From: a virus
Virus record (IMG/VR): IMGVR_UViG_3300042465_001777
Span: 1 to 27,582 of that record
DNA length: 27,582 nt
Direction: 5' to 3' (one strand)
Below the pieces are notes generated by a model. It saw only the letters and a program-made list of their open reading frames with translations, did not search any database and had not been told where the DNA came from. Made by a program: the position numbers and the translations under genes. This document shows positions 1-7,350 of the stretch, piece by piece (positions within the stretch are counted from its first letter, which is position 1; each line of letters opens with the position of its first letter).

Positions 1-1323
1 CGTGGGGTAATTGCGGGTCTTGAATGAAACCACCGCCTCGCCCAAGGTCTGCTCATCCGGCACAACTTGCCGCACAGACATGATGTTGTCGCCATTGCCA
101 AGCTGAACTGGCCCAGACTCAGCAAAAACACTGGCGCTGTCATAGGCAAAGCCCACTTCGTGCTCGTAGATGTAGCCATCGCTTGACACCAGCAGCGGGT
201 TGGTAAACACACCCGCATCAGTGCCAGCGGTACGCGCCAATGAGCCAATATTCCAATGGTTTTCGCGGTAGTTGTAGGTGACATAGCTGTCATTCTCATT
301 GCTGCCGCTGCTTGGGTAGTACCACCAGATCTCACCAAATTGGCTATTGTGGACAGCGTAGACCTTGGACGCTTGGTTGAAGTTCATGTTGGTGAAAACA
401 TAATCCGACACATCACTGGGCAGCGGCTTGACATATCCGTCATAAGTCCAGAAACCGGACTTGCTCATCCAGATGGCCGCCGTGTCGATGGCCGCCACAG
501 CTTGAGCCGAGATCAGGCCGCAGCCAGATCCGGCCTTCTCAAAGCCGTAAACGAATGGTGCGCCGATATAGGTCGCCGTGTGGACATCCACATCGGTGAA
601 CAACAGGTTGACACCCTTGACGCGCTTGCCGGCAATCAATGAGCCAACAGTGGCCAACTCAAAATCACCCGCCTGATTGGTGGACAGTGGCGTCCAGACT
701 GTATTGTCCTCTTGGTCTGACCACTGCACCTTGCGCGGATTGCCGCCAGCGCCAAGGGCAAACAGGATGCGCTCAGCAGTCACCAAAAGAGCCTTGTTAC
801 CCGTTGGTGCGTTGGTGATGGCCGCAGCCAAGGTTGGCGTTGTAAAGCCAAGCTGCCACTCGTAGAGCTTGCCATCTGCGCTTGAGCACGCCACCAGATA
901 CTCGCCCCAAGTGTCCAAGCTCCATGTGGTGGCCGGAATCAGGCCACCTAAGTCTGGTCTGGCCACACCATAGGCGTATGAGCCATAAGTGCCGTAGCCG
1001 TAGCCGGTTTTGATCGTGGCATCGGCAATGCCAGCAGTGATGCCGGTAGGGGTAATTTCTTTGAGTGTCCCCGCCTCGTTCATGGCGTAGAGCTTGGATT
1101 GCGTACCGGCAGCAATCCAGCGTTCTGCACTGTTGTCACGCCAAGTGATGAAGCCCCTGCACAGACCCGTCATCTGGCTTGCCGAGCGTTTCCTCCAGCC
1201 GCCCATAGGCCGCAGGGTGTTCTCGTACCAGCGCACCAGATTCGCGTCATACCAGCGCCCCGCAGCTTGGTACTCCGTGCCGTTCCTGTAGATGCCTGGG
1301 GGTAGTTTTAGTGGGATGTACAT
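1..1323 (-). CDS. Tail/nozzle-like virion protein (3' end outside window)
   Basis: The minus frame is open from an ATG at 1323 to the window edge: 441 codons with no stop, so the C-terminus is missing. The N-terminus reads MYIPLKLPPGIYRNGTEYQ and is followed by a Trp/Tyr/Gly-rich, beta-strand-rich sequence with repeated W-x-Y and 'DGYIYEHEVGF'-like segments, as expected of a beta-propeller. Large proteins of this look sit downstream of the connector genes in P22/SU10-type podophages. There they form the tail hub or nozzle (P22 gp10 'packaged DNA stabilization' or T7 gp12-like role). The stop of the upstream gene is 2 bp away, so it belongs to the same late operon. The exact family is inferred from length, composition and position; a tail fibre-like role is the main alternative. 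Confidence 0.6.
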   Translation of the reverse strand, partial: MYIPLKLPPGIYRNGTEYQAAGRWYDANLVRWYENTLRPMGGWRKRSASQMTGLCRGFITWRDNSAERWIAAGTQSKLYAMNEAGTLKEITPTGITAGIADATIKTGYGYGTYGSYAYGVARPDLGGLIPATTWSLDTWGEYLVACSSADGKLYEWQLGFTTPTLAAAITNAPTGNKALLVTAERILFALGAGGNPRKVQWSDQEDNTVWTPLSTNQAGDFELATVGSLIAGKRVKGVNLLFTDVDVHTATYIGAPFVYGFEKAGSGCGLISAQAVAAIDTAAIWMSKSGFWTYDGYVKPLPSDVSDYVFTNMNFNQASKVYAVHNSQFGEIWWYYPSSGSNENDSYVTYNYRENHWNIGSLARTAGTDAGVFTNPLLVSSDGYIYEHEVGFAYDSASVFAESGPVQLGNGDNIMSVRQVVPDEQTLGEAVVSFKTRNYPT

Positions 1324-1325
1324 GG

Positions 1326-1973
1326 CTATATTGTCGGTAGGTTGGAGACAAAGCTCATTGTCGCAATGAGTGATGCCGTTGAGGGGTAATTTCCTGCTGC
1401 CGGATAAGCCTGAATGCTGATATTCGTGCTGTCAGTCTCCCACCACAACTCAACATAATCATTTGCATTTAAGCTCAAAAAATAATTCCAGCCAACAATG
1501 CTGTGGCCATCCACGCCGCCATGACTGTTTGGAACGGAAATAAATCCAGTTGATCCGGTCACCACAGTGCCGTTGATCTTGAGCCAAATTCTTGCATCAT
1601 GCAGTTGCGAGTCAGTGTTTTGAAACTGGCCAGACCACTGCAAGTTCCAGATGCCGGGGTCGGCCACTGTGATCCGCGAACTGCTGGCCACACTCACGCC
1701 ATTGGCGTAGTCGGTGGTGTTGAGCGTCATGGCGTAGGCCGTATTGGCTGCTGCCGCCGTCTGGTCTACAGTGCTTTGAAACGCCCCGTAGGGGTTGTTC
1801 ATAAACTTGCCGCCCTTGGGGCCAAACAGCGAGCCGAGGACGGAAGTCAGTTTTCTGGCAAAAATGTTCAGTGCGCCGTTGTTCTCGTTCAAGTTCCGGC
1901 GTTCATACACCTCTGGTGGATAACCCAGAGGAGAGAGTGAAGGCGTCTCTAATTGTTGCTTGACATTGGCCAT
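1326..1973 (-). CDS. Putative virion protein with C1q/TNF-like jelly-roll C-terminus
   Basis: This is a 215-aa protein. Residues 1-60 are polar and carry a 'GSLFGPKGGKFMNNPYG' linker. From about residue 65 the sequence becomes a beta-rich domain (FQSTVDQTAAAANTAYAM, then DPGIWNLQWSGQFQNT, SHGGVDGHSIVGWNYFLSL and NDYVELWWETDSTNISI). Alternating strands of this kind, ending in 'YVELWW' and 'ATMSFV', are typical of phage jelly-roll or C1q-like surface domains found on fibres and capsid decorations. It lies between the endolysin and the large tail protein and is probably a late structural gene. Function is inferred; no catalytic motif is visible. Confidence 0.55.
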   Translation of the reverse strand: MANVKQQLETPSLSPLGYPPEVYERRNLNENNGALNIFARKLTSVLGSLFGPKGGKFMNNPYGAFQSTVDQTAAAANTAYAMTLNTTDYANGVSVASSSRITVADPGIWNLQWSGQFQNTDSQLHDARIWLKINGTVVTGSTGFISVPNSHGGVDGHSIVGWNYFLSLNANDYVELWWETDSTNISIQAYPAAGNYPSTASLIATMSFVSNLPTI

Positions 1974-1989
1974 GAGGTGATTATTTCAC

Positions 1990-2496
1990 TTATGCCATGT
2001 CTGCGCCTACTTTGCCAACTTCAGCAACCCTGCGGCTCCAGCCCTTGCCAAAGGTAGCCCAGTGTGGCAAGTCCATCAGGAATGACAGCCTGCGCTTGCC
2101 ATAGTCATCAACCAGATCGCCCTGAAATGCTGCCACAGCCTGCAAAGTCTTTGGGCCAATGCCGCCGTCAGGATCAACACCCACGCACGCTTGCAGCCAC
2201 TTGGCAGCCCGACCTGGGCCGCTGTTCACCGCCGCATCAAACACCACATAATCCACGCCAGCCGGCAGGTCATCACCCTTGACCTTGTCCCAATACTTGG
2301 ATTTGTACATCGGGCCAACAGTCTCGGGGGTCAGGCCGCGCATGGTTTTTTCATCCACCTCATGCCCGACCCACTCCTCCCAGACCTTCTTGGTCACGCC
2401 GAGGTTGGTCATGCCGCCTGGGTCTGATGGATGGTTGACAAAGCCGCCCTCGTGGTGGAGGACAGCAGCCAGTGCGGAGTCAAAGTTTTCTTTCAT
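1990..2496 (-). CDS. Endolysin, GH108-type N-acetylmuramidase
   Basis: This 168-aa protein would cleave the glycan strands of peptidoglycan for host lysis. The N-terminal part has the glycoside hydrolase 108 signature: HHEGGFVNHPSDPGGMTNLG at about residues 14-33, with Glu16 of the EGG motif as the family catalytic acid. The C-terminal part (from about residue 95, NSGPGRAAKWLQ through DGGIGPKTLQAV) matches the peptidoglycan-binding domain usually paired with GH108. Length is normal for the family. No signal peptide is seen, so export depends on the holin. Its ATG overlaps the holin stop by 4 bp (ATGA), giving holin-endolysin translational coupling. Confidence 0.93.
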   Translation of the reverse strand: MKENFDSALAAVLHHEGGFVNHPSDPGGMTNLGVTKKVWEEWVGHEVDEKTMRGLTPETVGPMYKSKYWDKVKGDDLPAGVDYVVFDAAVNSGPGRAAKWLQACVGVDPDGGIGPKTLQAVAAFQGDLVDDYGKRRLSFLMDLPHWATFGKGWSRRVAEVGKVGADMA

Positions 2497-2906
2497 TTTT
2501 TACCCATCTTCATGTCAGCAAGTTTTTCAACAGTGCGGCCACCAAAGTAGGCCAAGAAAATGATCTGGCCCCACTGCCCCAACAACTGGACATAAGACTC
2601 TTGCGCGTTGTAGCCAAAGGCAGACATCATGGTGAACAGAAAGAAGGCAATGAAAATTGCAATCAGCGCCATCGGCCTGATGTTCTTTGAAAGCCAAGAG
2701 TCTGATGCCATGTCGGCAGTCCAGCGGTCAGTGGTGTTTTGCTGCTCCACCTCAAACAGCTTGGTGTCGTTGGCCATCTTGGCCAACTCGCCGTCTTGCT
2801 GCATCTTGATCAGTTCAGCTTGCGCTCTGGCCTTGGCCTCTGGATCTGGGATAAGTTTGTCAATCAGCTTGCCGCCGACTTCTAAAAGTGCTGTAAGGGG
2901 AAACAT
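2493..2906 (-). CDS. Holin, GTA_holin_3TM-like
   Basis: This 137-aa membrane protein opens with MFPLTALLEVGGKLIDKLIPDPEAK and a charged amphipathic helix (about residues 20-65). Hydrophobic segments follow, at about residues 78-98 (IRPMALIAIFIAFFLFTMM) and 108-122 (LLGQWGQIIFLAYFGG), with a basic tail. This layout matches the '3TM holin' family first named from gene transfer agents. It would permeabilise the inner membrane and release the endolysin encoded immediately downstream with a 4-bp overlap. An AGAAGG ribosome binding site precedes the ATG. Family recognition is by pattern. Confidence 0.82.
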   Translation of the reverse strand: MFPLTALLEVGGKLIDKLIPDPEAKARAQAELIKMQQDGELAKMANDTKLFEVEQQNTTDRWTADMASDSWLSKNIRPMALIAIFIAFFLFTMMSAFGYNAQESYVQLLGQWGQIIFLAYFGGRTVEKLADMKMGKK

Positions 2907-2917
2907 ATTTGACCTTC

Positions 2918-3106
2918 CTAGAAGGGGAGTTTAGAAGCTAAAAAATTGACAATCTTTTTGGAGTCATTGACAGGCAAGATGTAGAGCAGGTCTAGGAACC
3001 AATCAATCGCAAGAGCAGCAGCGCAGCACTTGATAAAACGATCAGCCCCAAGTCGCCAGTCATCGCCAACATCAAACCACTTGAGCAGACCAAACACATC
3101 AAACAC
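2918..3106 (-). CDS. Small membrane protein of the lysis region
   Basis: A 62-aa ORF whose start overlaps the end of the preceding gene by 8 bp and whose stop is 11 bp before the holin start. It has one hydrophobic stretch, about residues 28-47 (CCAAALAIDWFLDLLYILPV), and a short lysine-containing tail (KKIVNFLASKLPF). No family is recognised. Its place between another membrane protein and the holin suggests a lysis accessory role such as a second holin, antiholin or spanin-like piece. There is no lipobox, and that role is only inference from position. Confidence 0.5.
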   Translation of the reverse strand: MFDVFGLLKWFDVGDDWRLGADRFIKCCAAALAIDWFLDLLYILPVNDSKKIVNFLASKLPF

Positions 3107-3590
3107 ACCTTCCTGTTTTTTGGCAGAAGTCTATAAGTTCGCTCACGCCAAAAACCGCAAAGAACATTACAAAGAAAACAAAGCCTATGGCAAAAGCAAT
3201 CTCAGTCATCTCATCTGCTTTTTGTTTGGCTTTCTTTTCTTCGGCTTTCAGCGCACTAATTTCTTTCGCATCATCCCTGTCCATCTCTGCTTGACGGGCT
3301 TTGATCTTGTTCCACACATCTGCGCGGCCACTAGCTTGGAAAAGCATTTTTAGCTCTTCTTCAAACCTTTTCGCCTCATCCAGGGCAACCTCGATTTGGA
3401 GGGCAATACCGAGGTTAGATTTATTTTTTGAACGCTTGGCCTCAAGCATCGACTTTCTGGCCACGCTGGTCGCGTCAAACAGCTTCGCAATCATCGGAGC
3501 CAAGCCACCGATGTCGTTGGCGACCTTCGCTGCCTTCTTGACTAGCGAGATAGCTGAAGTGATACCAGCGAGGGCGCTTACTGGATCCAT
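3099..3590 (-). CDS. Helical protein with C-terminal membrane anchor, unknown function
   Basis: A 163-aa protein starting MDPVSALAGITSAISLVKKA. Residues 60-125 are strongly charged, rich in Lys, Glu and Ala (EVALDEAKRFEEELKML through EISALKAEEKKAKQKADE), and probably form a coiled coil. A single transmembrane segment follows at about residues 130-150 (IAFAIGFVFFVMFFAVFGV). Proteins with a similar 'MDP' start and tail anchor occur in environmental podophages near lysis genes, but none has an assigned function that I recall. The tail-anchored layout is the reverse of a classical inner spanin. It overlaps both neighbours, so it is translated as part of the lysis cassette. Confidence 0.7.
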   Translation of the reverse strand: MDPVSALAGITSAISLVKKAAKVANDIGGLAPMIAKLFDATSVARKSMLEAKRSKNKSNLGIALQIEVALDEAKRFEEELKMLFQASGRADVWNKIKARQAEMDRDDAKEISALKAEEKKAKQKADEMTEIAFAIGFVFFVMFFAVFGVSELIDFCQKTGRCV

Positions 3591-3751
3591 TGACTTTCAA
3601 CCTCTGAAACTTTTTTTGGCTCTGGCTTGCCACGCTCCCGCCACTTCAGACACCACACCAGCAGCCGGTCAGATGACCAGCCCCACCGCACGCACTCAAA
3701 GACCGGAGCCGGTGCTTGCGCTGCCGGTGGTGGTGGCGGCAGGGCGTCCAT
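3578..3751 (-). CDS. Small proline-rich protein
   Basis: A 57-aa ORF starting MDALPPPPPAAQAPAPVFE. The proline/alanine-rich head is followed by a Trp/Arg-rich part (CVRWGWSSDRLLVWCLKWRE) and a charged tail. Its ATG lies 2 bp after the upstream stop and its TAA falls 13 bp inside the next gene, the packing seen throughout this operon; this is the main reason to call it. No family, signal peptide or lipobox is recognised. It fills an otherwise empty 160-bp gap, which supports a real gene. Confidence 0.55.
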   Translation of the reverse strand: MDALPPPPPAAQAPAPVFECVRWGWSSDRLLVWCLKWRERGKPEPKKVSEVESQWIQ

Positions 3752-3753
3752 GA

Positions 3754-3954
3754 TTACATCAGGATTTTTTTCAGCAGTTCAGCGGCAAAGCCTGGGCCAA
3801 GCAGCGTCACCGCAATCAGCGCATAGAGGATGTACTCAATGCGGCTCATGCGCTTGCTGCCTGACTCAAAGCTCTTTTGGATCGCTTGATAGCGCAGCGC
3901 ACAGACTTCCTCATGCGTTGCAAGCCGAGCGTCTGTGGCGTCTATTTGATTCAC
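3754..3954 (-). CDS. Small tail-anchored membrane protein, XhlA-like layout
   Basis: A 66-aa protein with a GTG start at 3954 that overlaps the upstream TGA as GTGA. The first 46 residues are polar and helical ([20 protein letters not shown], then [10 protein letters not shown]). The end is a single membrane helix (about residues 47-60, [20 protein letters not shown]) with a lysine-containing tail. A short helical head plus one C-terminal membrane segment is the layout of XhlA-like and similar lysis-associated proteins. An upstream in-frame start at 3990 would lie inside the previous gene and is less likely. Lysis assignment is from layout and position only. Confidence 0.65.
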   Translation of the reverse strand: MNQIDATDARLATHEEVCALRYQAIQKSFESGSKRMSRIEYILYALIAVTLLGPGFAAELLKKILM

Positions 3955-4106
3955 TCTGCGGCCTCTGGCGTGTTGCCCTCTGCCAGCCACTTCAAGTACT
4001 CTTGGTAGTCTGTGTTCGCTGGGTCAAAGGGGATGCAAGCACCATCTGCTGTACGAATGACGCTTTGTGCTGGCCCAAATTTATCGTTTGCAAGTGATTT
4101 GTACAT
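3951..4106 (-). CDS. Short tail-fibre-associated protein
   Basis: A 51-aa ORF, ATG at 4106, beginning [20 protein letters not shown] and ending [15 protein letters not shown]. The pattern of an I-x-R-x-x-D-G-A-x-I-P-F-D segment, then a '[14 protein letters not shown]' segment is widespread in short phage proteins encoded just after tail fibres, some annotated as fibre assembly proteins. Start is 2 bp after the fibre stop and its own stop overlaps the next start as GTGA. A chaperone-like role for the fibre is inferred from this neighbourhood. Confidence 0.75.
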   Translation of the reverse strand: MYKSLANDKFGPAQSVIRTADGACIPFDPANTDYQEYLKWLAEGNTPEAAE

Positions 4107-4108
4107 AA

Positions 4109-5527
4109 TTAAAGCTCCGCTGTTGCGTCAAGGTATCCTGATGTTGAGTTGTTTGCTTGAAGCATTCCAACACGATTAGCAGTTAGCCCCCCGCCAGACG
4201 CGTTAAATGTTTGCGAAACATTGTCTACACCAGAACGATTTGTTCCTAAACTTGTAACCGCAGGATTAGCCGTATTATCATCCAGCCTAAGAGTTGAATA
4301 ATTAATAGTCGGCTGTGATCGCATTGAAACGGGTAATTTTGCGTATATTGATACTGCCGTAGCAGAACCAACAGAACCAATGCCTAGCATCCCAAACGCA
4401 TCACTTGCTTGCATCTTTGCGTAATACCGCTGACAAAGCGCCAACTCCGTCCCATAAGGCCTGTAGTCAAAGCTGGTGGCTGTGCTGCCTTTTTCTAGCT
4501 GCACGCCGGTGATGTAGAAGGTGGCGCCGCTTGTGCCGACTACGCTGGTTGCGCCTGTGGCGGAGTAGTAATTCGCTGTGGCCCAAGCATTTGCTGTGCC
4601 ACTAAATGTAGCCCCCGCGCCCAGAGAAAAAATCACGTTTAAGCCGCGACCATTGTCGGTTAGCCATGTTCCTGTAGTGTCACCAACAACAGTGATTGTT
4701 TTTTGTTCAAACGTATTTGCGGCATTTATCGTGTATGTAAACGGGTAAGAACGAGCACGGCTGGAATTCTGTAAAGAACCACCAAATGTACCTGTCAAGC
4801 TAGAGCGAACCCAGAACGAAAAAGTAAATGTGGCTGCGCTAGCCGTACCGAATCCCATATCTGCTACGTTGTACCCTTCAATAAACTGAGTGAGAACAAA
4901 AATCTCGCCAGCGCCTACTGTGTATGCAGATGTAGATGTTGCCAATAGTGAGTTAGTAAAGCCTGTGGGCGCTGTTGTGCTGCGCTGCACAGAGAATTTA
5001 GAAGTAACAGACAGCCCCGCCTCCCACCTGTCCAGCGTATAAGCCGAAGCCGTAGGAGTAACACTCGCCCCAGCGTTCCTCTGGTCGATCACCATTGCGC
5101 CGTTGATGATGCGGTTCTTGAAGCCGAAGTTGCTGGACGCATTAAAGACATCTTTGCCGTTGACATTGGCAATTATTTCTCCAGTGCCTTTTGAGATCAA
5201 CTCAATGCCGATATTGGTGTCGCCGCCTGATGCGGTAAGTGTTGGAACACCACCCGTGGCCGCATTGGCCAGTGTCAACTCGTTCACAGCAGACGCTGTG
5301 GCCGTCACCTTCAGCAACTCATTGCCGTTGGTGTCAATGATGTCGCCAACCAGCTTTAGCTTTTTACCAGAGCCGACATTCAGGCCAACAGATGTGCCTG
5401 TGCCGTCTGCCGCAAACAATGAGTCCACCGAGTCCCAATTCGTATTGCTCTTTGTTCCCCAGGTGTCTGTCGATGCCCCTACCTCTGGCTTTGTCAGCAG
5501 TAGGTTGGTGGTGGTGGTATCTGCCAT
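4109..5527 (-). CDS. Tail fibre/receptor-binding protein
   Basis: This 472-aa protein begins [20 protein letters not shown] followed by [19 protein letters not shown], the usual start of many environmental phage fibres and probably the virion-attachment part. Residues 60-135 are beta-rich repeats. Around residue 136 comes the characteristic '[17 protein letters not shown]' segment and 'YTLDRWEAG', which begins a large carbohydrate-binding-like beta-sandwich. '[20 protein letters not shown]' with '[12 protein letters not shown]' marks its end and is typical of this fibre type. The last 90 residues are a Ser/Thr/Asn-rich tip. It probably binds the host surface. The start follows an AGGAGT-like site. 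No catalytic or chaperone-autocleavage motif is evident. Confidence 0.85.
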   Translation of the reverse strand: MADTTTTNLLLTKPEVGASTDTWGTKSNTNWDSVDSLFAADGTGTSVGLNVGSGKKLKLVGDIIDTNGNELLKVTATASAVNELTLANAATGGVPTLTASGGDTNIGIELISKGTGEIIANVNGKDVFNASSNFGFKNRIINGAMVIDQRNAGASVTPTASAYTLDRWEAGLSVTSKFSVQRSTTAPTGFTNSLLATSTSAYTVGAGEIFVLTQFIEGYNVADMGFGTASAATFTFSFWVRSSLTGTFGGSLQNSSRARSYPFTYTINAANTFEQKTITVVGDTTGTWLTDNGRGLNVIFSLGAGATFSGTANAWATANYYSATGATSVVGTSGATFYITGVQLEKGSTATSFDYRPYGTELALCQRYYAKMQASDAFGMLGIGSVGSATAVSIYAKLPVSMRSQPTINYSTLRLDDNTANPAVTSLGTNRSGVDNVSQTFNASGGGLTANRVGMLQANNSTSGYLDATAEL

Positions 5528-5536
5528 GCGTTACTC

Positions 5537-6052
5537 CTAAATGGATGTCCAAGTCTCTGAATTATCAACGATTGCAGTCCAACTTTCTGCACTGTCGCTG
5601 ATCGGTGTGTAAGTTTCTGCGCTGTCCGGTATCGCACCCCAGCCAAAGCCAAACATAGTGCCGACAGCGCCAGTGGCTGCATTGCCGCTGATCTCAACCG
5701 AGATGACACCGACAACACTGTCAACTGATCCCGTACCCTCAACACCAGTGATGTCTTGGAACGATATGACCTCGGCCAGCACTGTGCCGACAGCACCCGT
5801 GGCGCTGTTGCCCGTGACAATTGGCGATACAAAAACGGATTGAACAGCACCTGTCGCCGCATTGCCGGTGATGGCAAGGGATACAGTCAGCCCGACTGTG
5901 CCGACATTGCCAGTGGCAATCGTCCCGTCTTCTTGGACGGATCTGCTGGCCAGCAAGTTGCCAACAGCACCAGCGGCTTGATTGCCGCTGATGACTACAT
6001 TGCCTATCCCGTAGACGCCCCTGCCGTAATAGCCTGACCCATAAGCAGCCAT
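5537..6052 (-). CDS. Repeat-containing virion-associated protein
   Basis: A 171-aa protein with a Gly/Tyr-rich start (MAAYGSGYYGRGVYGIG). It then has about six imperfect repeats of the form I/V-T/S-G-N-x-A-T-G-A-V-G-T-V, spaced roughly 17-25 residues apart (for example ITGNAATGAVQSV, VTGNSATGAVGTV, ISGNAATGAVGTM). The C-terminus carries three tandem decapeptides (DSAETYTPIS, DSAESWTAIV, DNSETWTSI). Both repeat types occur in minor structural proteins of environmental phages. It is cotranscribed between the fibre and other tail genes, so a surface-exposed or fibre-linked role is likely. Biochemical function is unknown. Confidence 0.7.
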   Translation of the reverse strand: MAAYGSGYYGRGVYGIGNVVISGNQAAGAVGNLLASRSVQEDGTIATGNVGTVGLTVSLAITGNAATGAVQSVFVSPIVTGNSATGAVGTVLAEVISFQDITGVEGTGSVDSVVGVISVEISGNAATGAVGTMFGFGWGAIPDSAETYTPISDSAESWTAIVDNSETWTSI

Positions 6053-6067
6053 GCCGCTGCCCCTTGG

Positions 6068-6523
6068 TTAAGCCAGCCGAATCAGGCCGGTGCTGGCATC
6101 GTTGACGGGCATGGTCAGCGTGAATGTCCCAGCAGTCACTGTCTGTGAGCCAAAGGTGTGGACGCTGACTGCCTTATTGCTTTGCGTGCTGTTGTAGATC
6201 AGGACGGCATCAAAGGCTGTTGACAGCGTGACAGCGCTATAGCTGATGCTGGCGCTGGGGGTCACAAAGGCAGTCGTGCCGCTGGTGCTCGGTGCAGTGC
6301 CAAAGGTCACTGTGACGCCGCCGGCAGTGTAGCCAGTGCCAGAGACTTCGCTGGTGGAACTGTAGGCCGTGGTGGCCGCATTGACAGTGGCGCTGGCCAA
6401 GTACAGCGCAGCCTTGAAAGTGTCGGCAGTCGTTGCGGCTCGGATGACGCCCGTGCCAAAGTTGTGGTGACCGACCAGCAGTTCGCCTTTGAAGCTGGTG
6501 CAGAGGGCTTGAGTATTAGCGAT
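6068..6523 (-). CDS. Conserved phage virion protein, apparent ATC start
   Basis: The 151-aa reading continues far upstream of any in-frame ATG, GTG or TTG except a late TTG at 6400. Residues upstream of that TTG are clearly part of the protein: ANTQALCTSFKGELLVGHHN and then ATTADTFKAALYLASAT. These match the N-terminus I know for this family (usually M-A-x-T-Q-A-x-C-T-S-F-K). The codon at the expected Met position is ATC (6521-6523), 7 nt after a strong AAGGGG site (6531-6536) that overlaps the upstream stop. The C-terminal half ends with an 'AVLIYNSTQSNKAV' and 'FTLTMPVNDASTGLIRLA' beta domain. It probably belongs to the tail or head-tail structure. A base error for ATG is the main alternative. 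Confidence 0.75.
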   Translation of the reverse strand: MANTQALCTSFKGELLVGHHNFGTGVIRAATTADTFKAALYLASATVNAATTAYSSTSEVSGTGYTAGGVTVTFGTAPSTSGTTAFVTPSASISYSAVTLSTAFDAVLIYNSTQSNKAVSVHTFGSQTVTAGTFTLTMPVNDASTGLIRLA

Positions 6524-6534
6524 GATATTTCCCC

Positions 6535-6723
6535 TTAAATTGTTTGGCTGATGCCATCAGCAAAAACACTGCGCTTTAGCGCCATGTGGACAGAACGATG
6601 CACCATCTCGCCGTTTAACCAGTACTCCACCCAGCTTGTTGTCTCGGTGTCGTTCTCCAGTGACCCTTCGCGCTTTTCAAGCAAAGAATCATCCATCTCG
6701 CCCTTGGTCGTTGTCACCAGCAT
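6535..6723 (-). CDS. Small conserved phage protein
   Basis: A 62-aa protein starting MLVTTTKGEMDDSLLEKREG, continuing with an acidic stretch and 'TSWVEYWLNGEMVHRSVHMALK'. This arrangement recurs in environmental and Pseudomonas/Burkholderia-type podophages, directly after the adaptor gene. No enzymatic motif is present. The start lies 3 bp after the adaptor stop, and its TAA forms part of the ribosome binding site of the next gene. A virion-assembly role is possible but unproven. Confidence 0.75.
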   Translation of the reverse strand: MLVTTTKGEMDDSLLEKREGSLENDTETTSWVEYWLNGEMVHRSVHMALKRSVFADGISQTI

Positions 6724-6726
6724 GGT

Positions 6727-7350
6727 TTACCCAAAAGTCTTTGCACGGGTCAACAAAGCTCCACCAGAGGAGGCGCTTCGATCATCGGCAGTTTGTGAAT
6801 CGTTTAAGGCTCGCTCATACAGCGTTGCCCATGTCTGAATTCTCGCATCATCTTGCAGATATGGCGCAGCCTGCAAAAGAGATCCGTACAGATAAATGTC
6901 TGGATTTGATGCCAAAAGCCAATTGCTGGCTACGCTGCCGGACAGCTTTGTCAGCTTGGCGTAATAGGTCAACTCAATCGTGTAGTTGGCATCCGGTGTT
7001 GGGACAATCCGGAACTGGCCACCGACCACGCCAAAGAACTTAGGCTTGCCGCTGGCCGTGTAGTTGGTCGCCTCATTGTCCAGCGCATCAATGCTCAAAA
7101 ACCCCAATGGGGTCTGGGGGTTGGTGCTGGTCAGCTTTAGGGATTTTGTCTCGAGAAAGTCATCAGGCACAGCGCCATACTGCGCGTCAAAGTACGCATT
7201 GGCCCTGACGATCATCTGCCTTGTGCGCAGCGTGCGCTCGACTTGTGCCTCGGCCAGAGAGATAAAGTCAGGAATGGTGGCCGTCAAATCAGAACGATTG
7301 AGCCAATCTGCAATCGATGCCTTTAGCTCGGTGTAGGTAGTCAGTGCCAT
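6727..7350 (-). CDS. Head-tail adaptor, SU10 adaptor-like
   Basis: This 207-aa protein would form the ring below the portal that joins head and tail. The N-terminus MALTTYTELKASIADWLNRS and the following 'IPDFISLAEAQVERTLRTR' helices are the signature I recognise for the SU10-type adaptor family. A mixed middle follows ('PDDFLETKSLKL', 'FRIVPTPDANYTIELTYYAKL'), then a C-terminal helix 'DDARIQTWATLYERALNDSQ'. Its ATG overlaps the preceding glycosyltransferase stop as TAATG. Position after capsid and before tail genes agrees with the role. Confidence 0.82.
   Translation of the reverse strand: MALTTYTELKASIADWLNRSDLTATIPDFISLAEAQVERTLRTRQMIVRANAYFDAQYGAVPDDFLETKSLKLTSTNPQTPLGFLSIDALDNEATNYTASGKPKFFGVVGGQFRIVPTPDANYTIELTYYAKLTKLSGSVASNWLLASNPDIYLYGSLLQAAPYLQDDARIQTWATLYERALNDSQTADDRSASSGGALLTRAKTFG

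Noticed and set aside
256-642. Plus-strand ORF opposite the left-edge tail gene
   Set aside because: It is a shadow of the continuous 441-codon minus-strand frame. Its sequence is low-information, with no ribosome site or motif.
4109-5527. Invertible tail-fibre segment acted on by the serine recombinase
   Set aside because: No paired inverted crossover-like repeats were seen in or around the fibre gene, and the recombinase is about 13 kb away.
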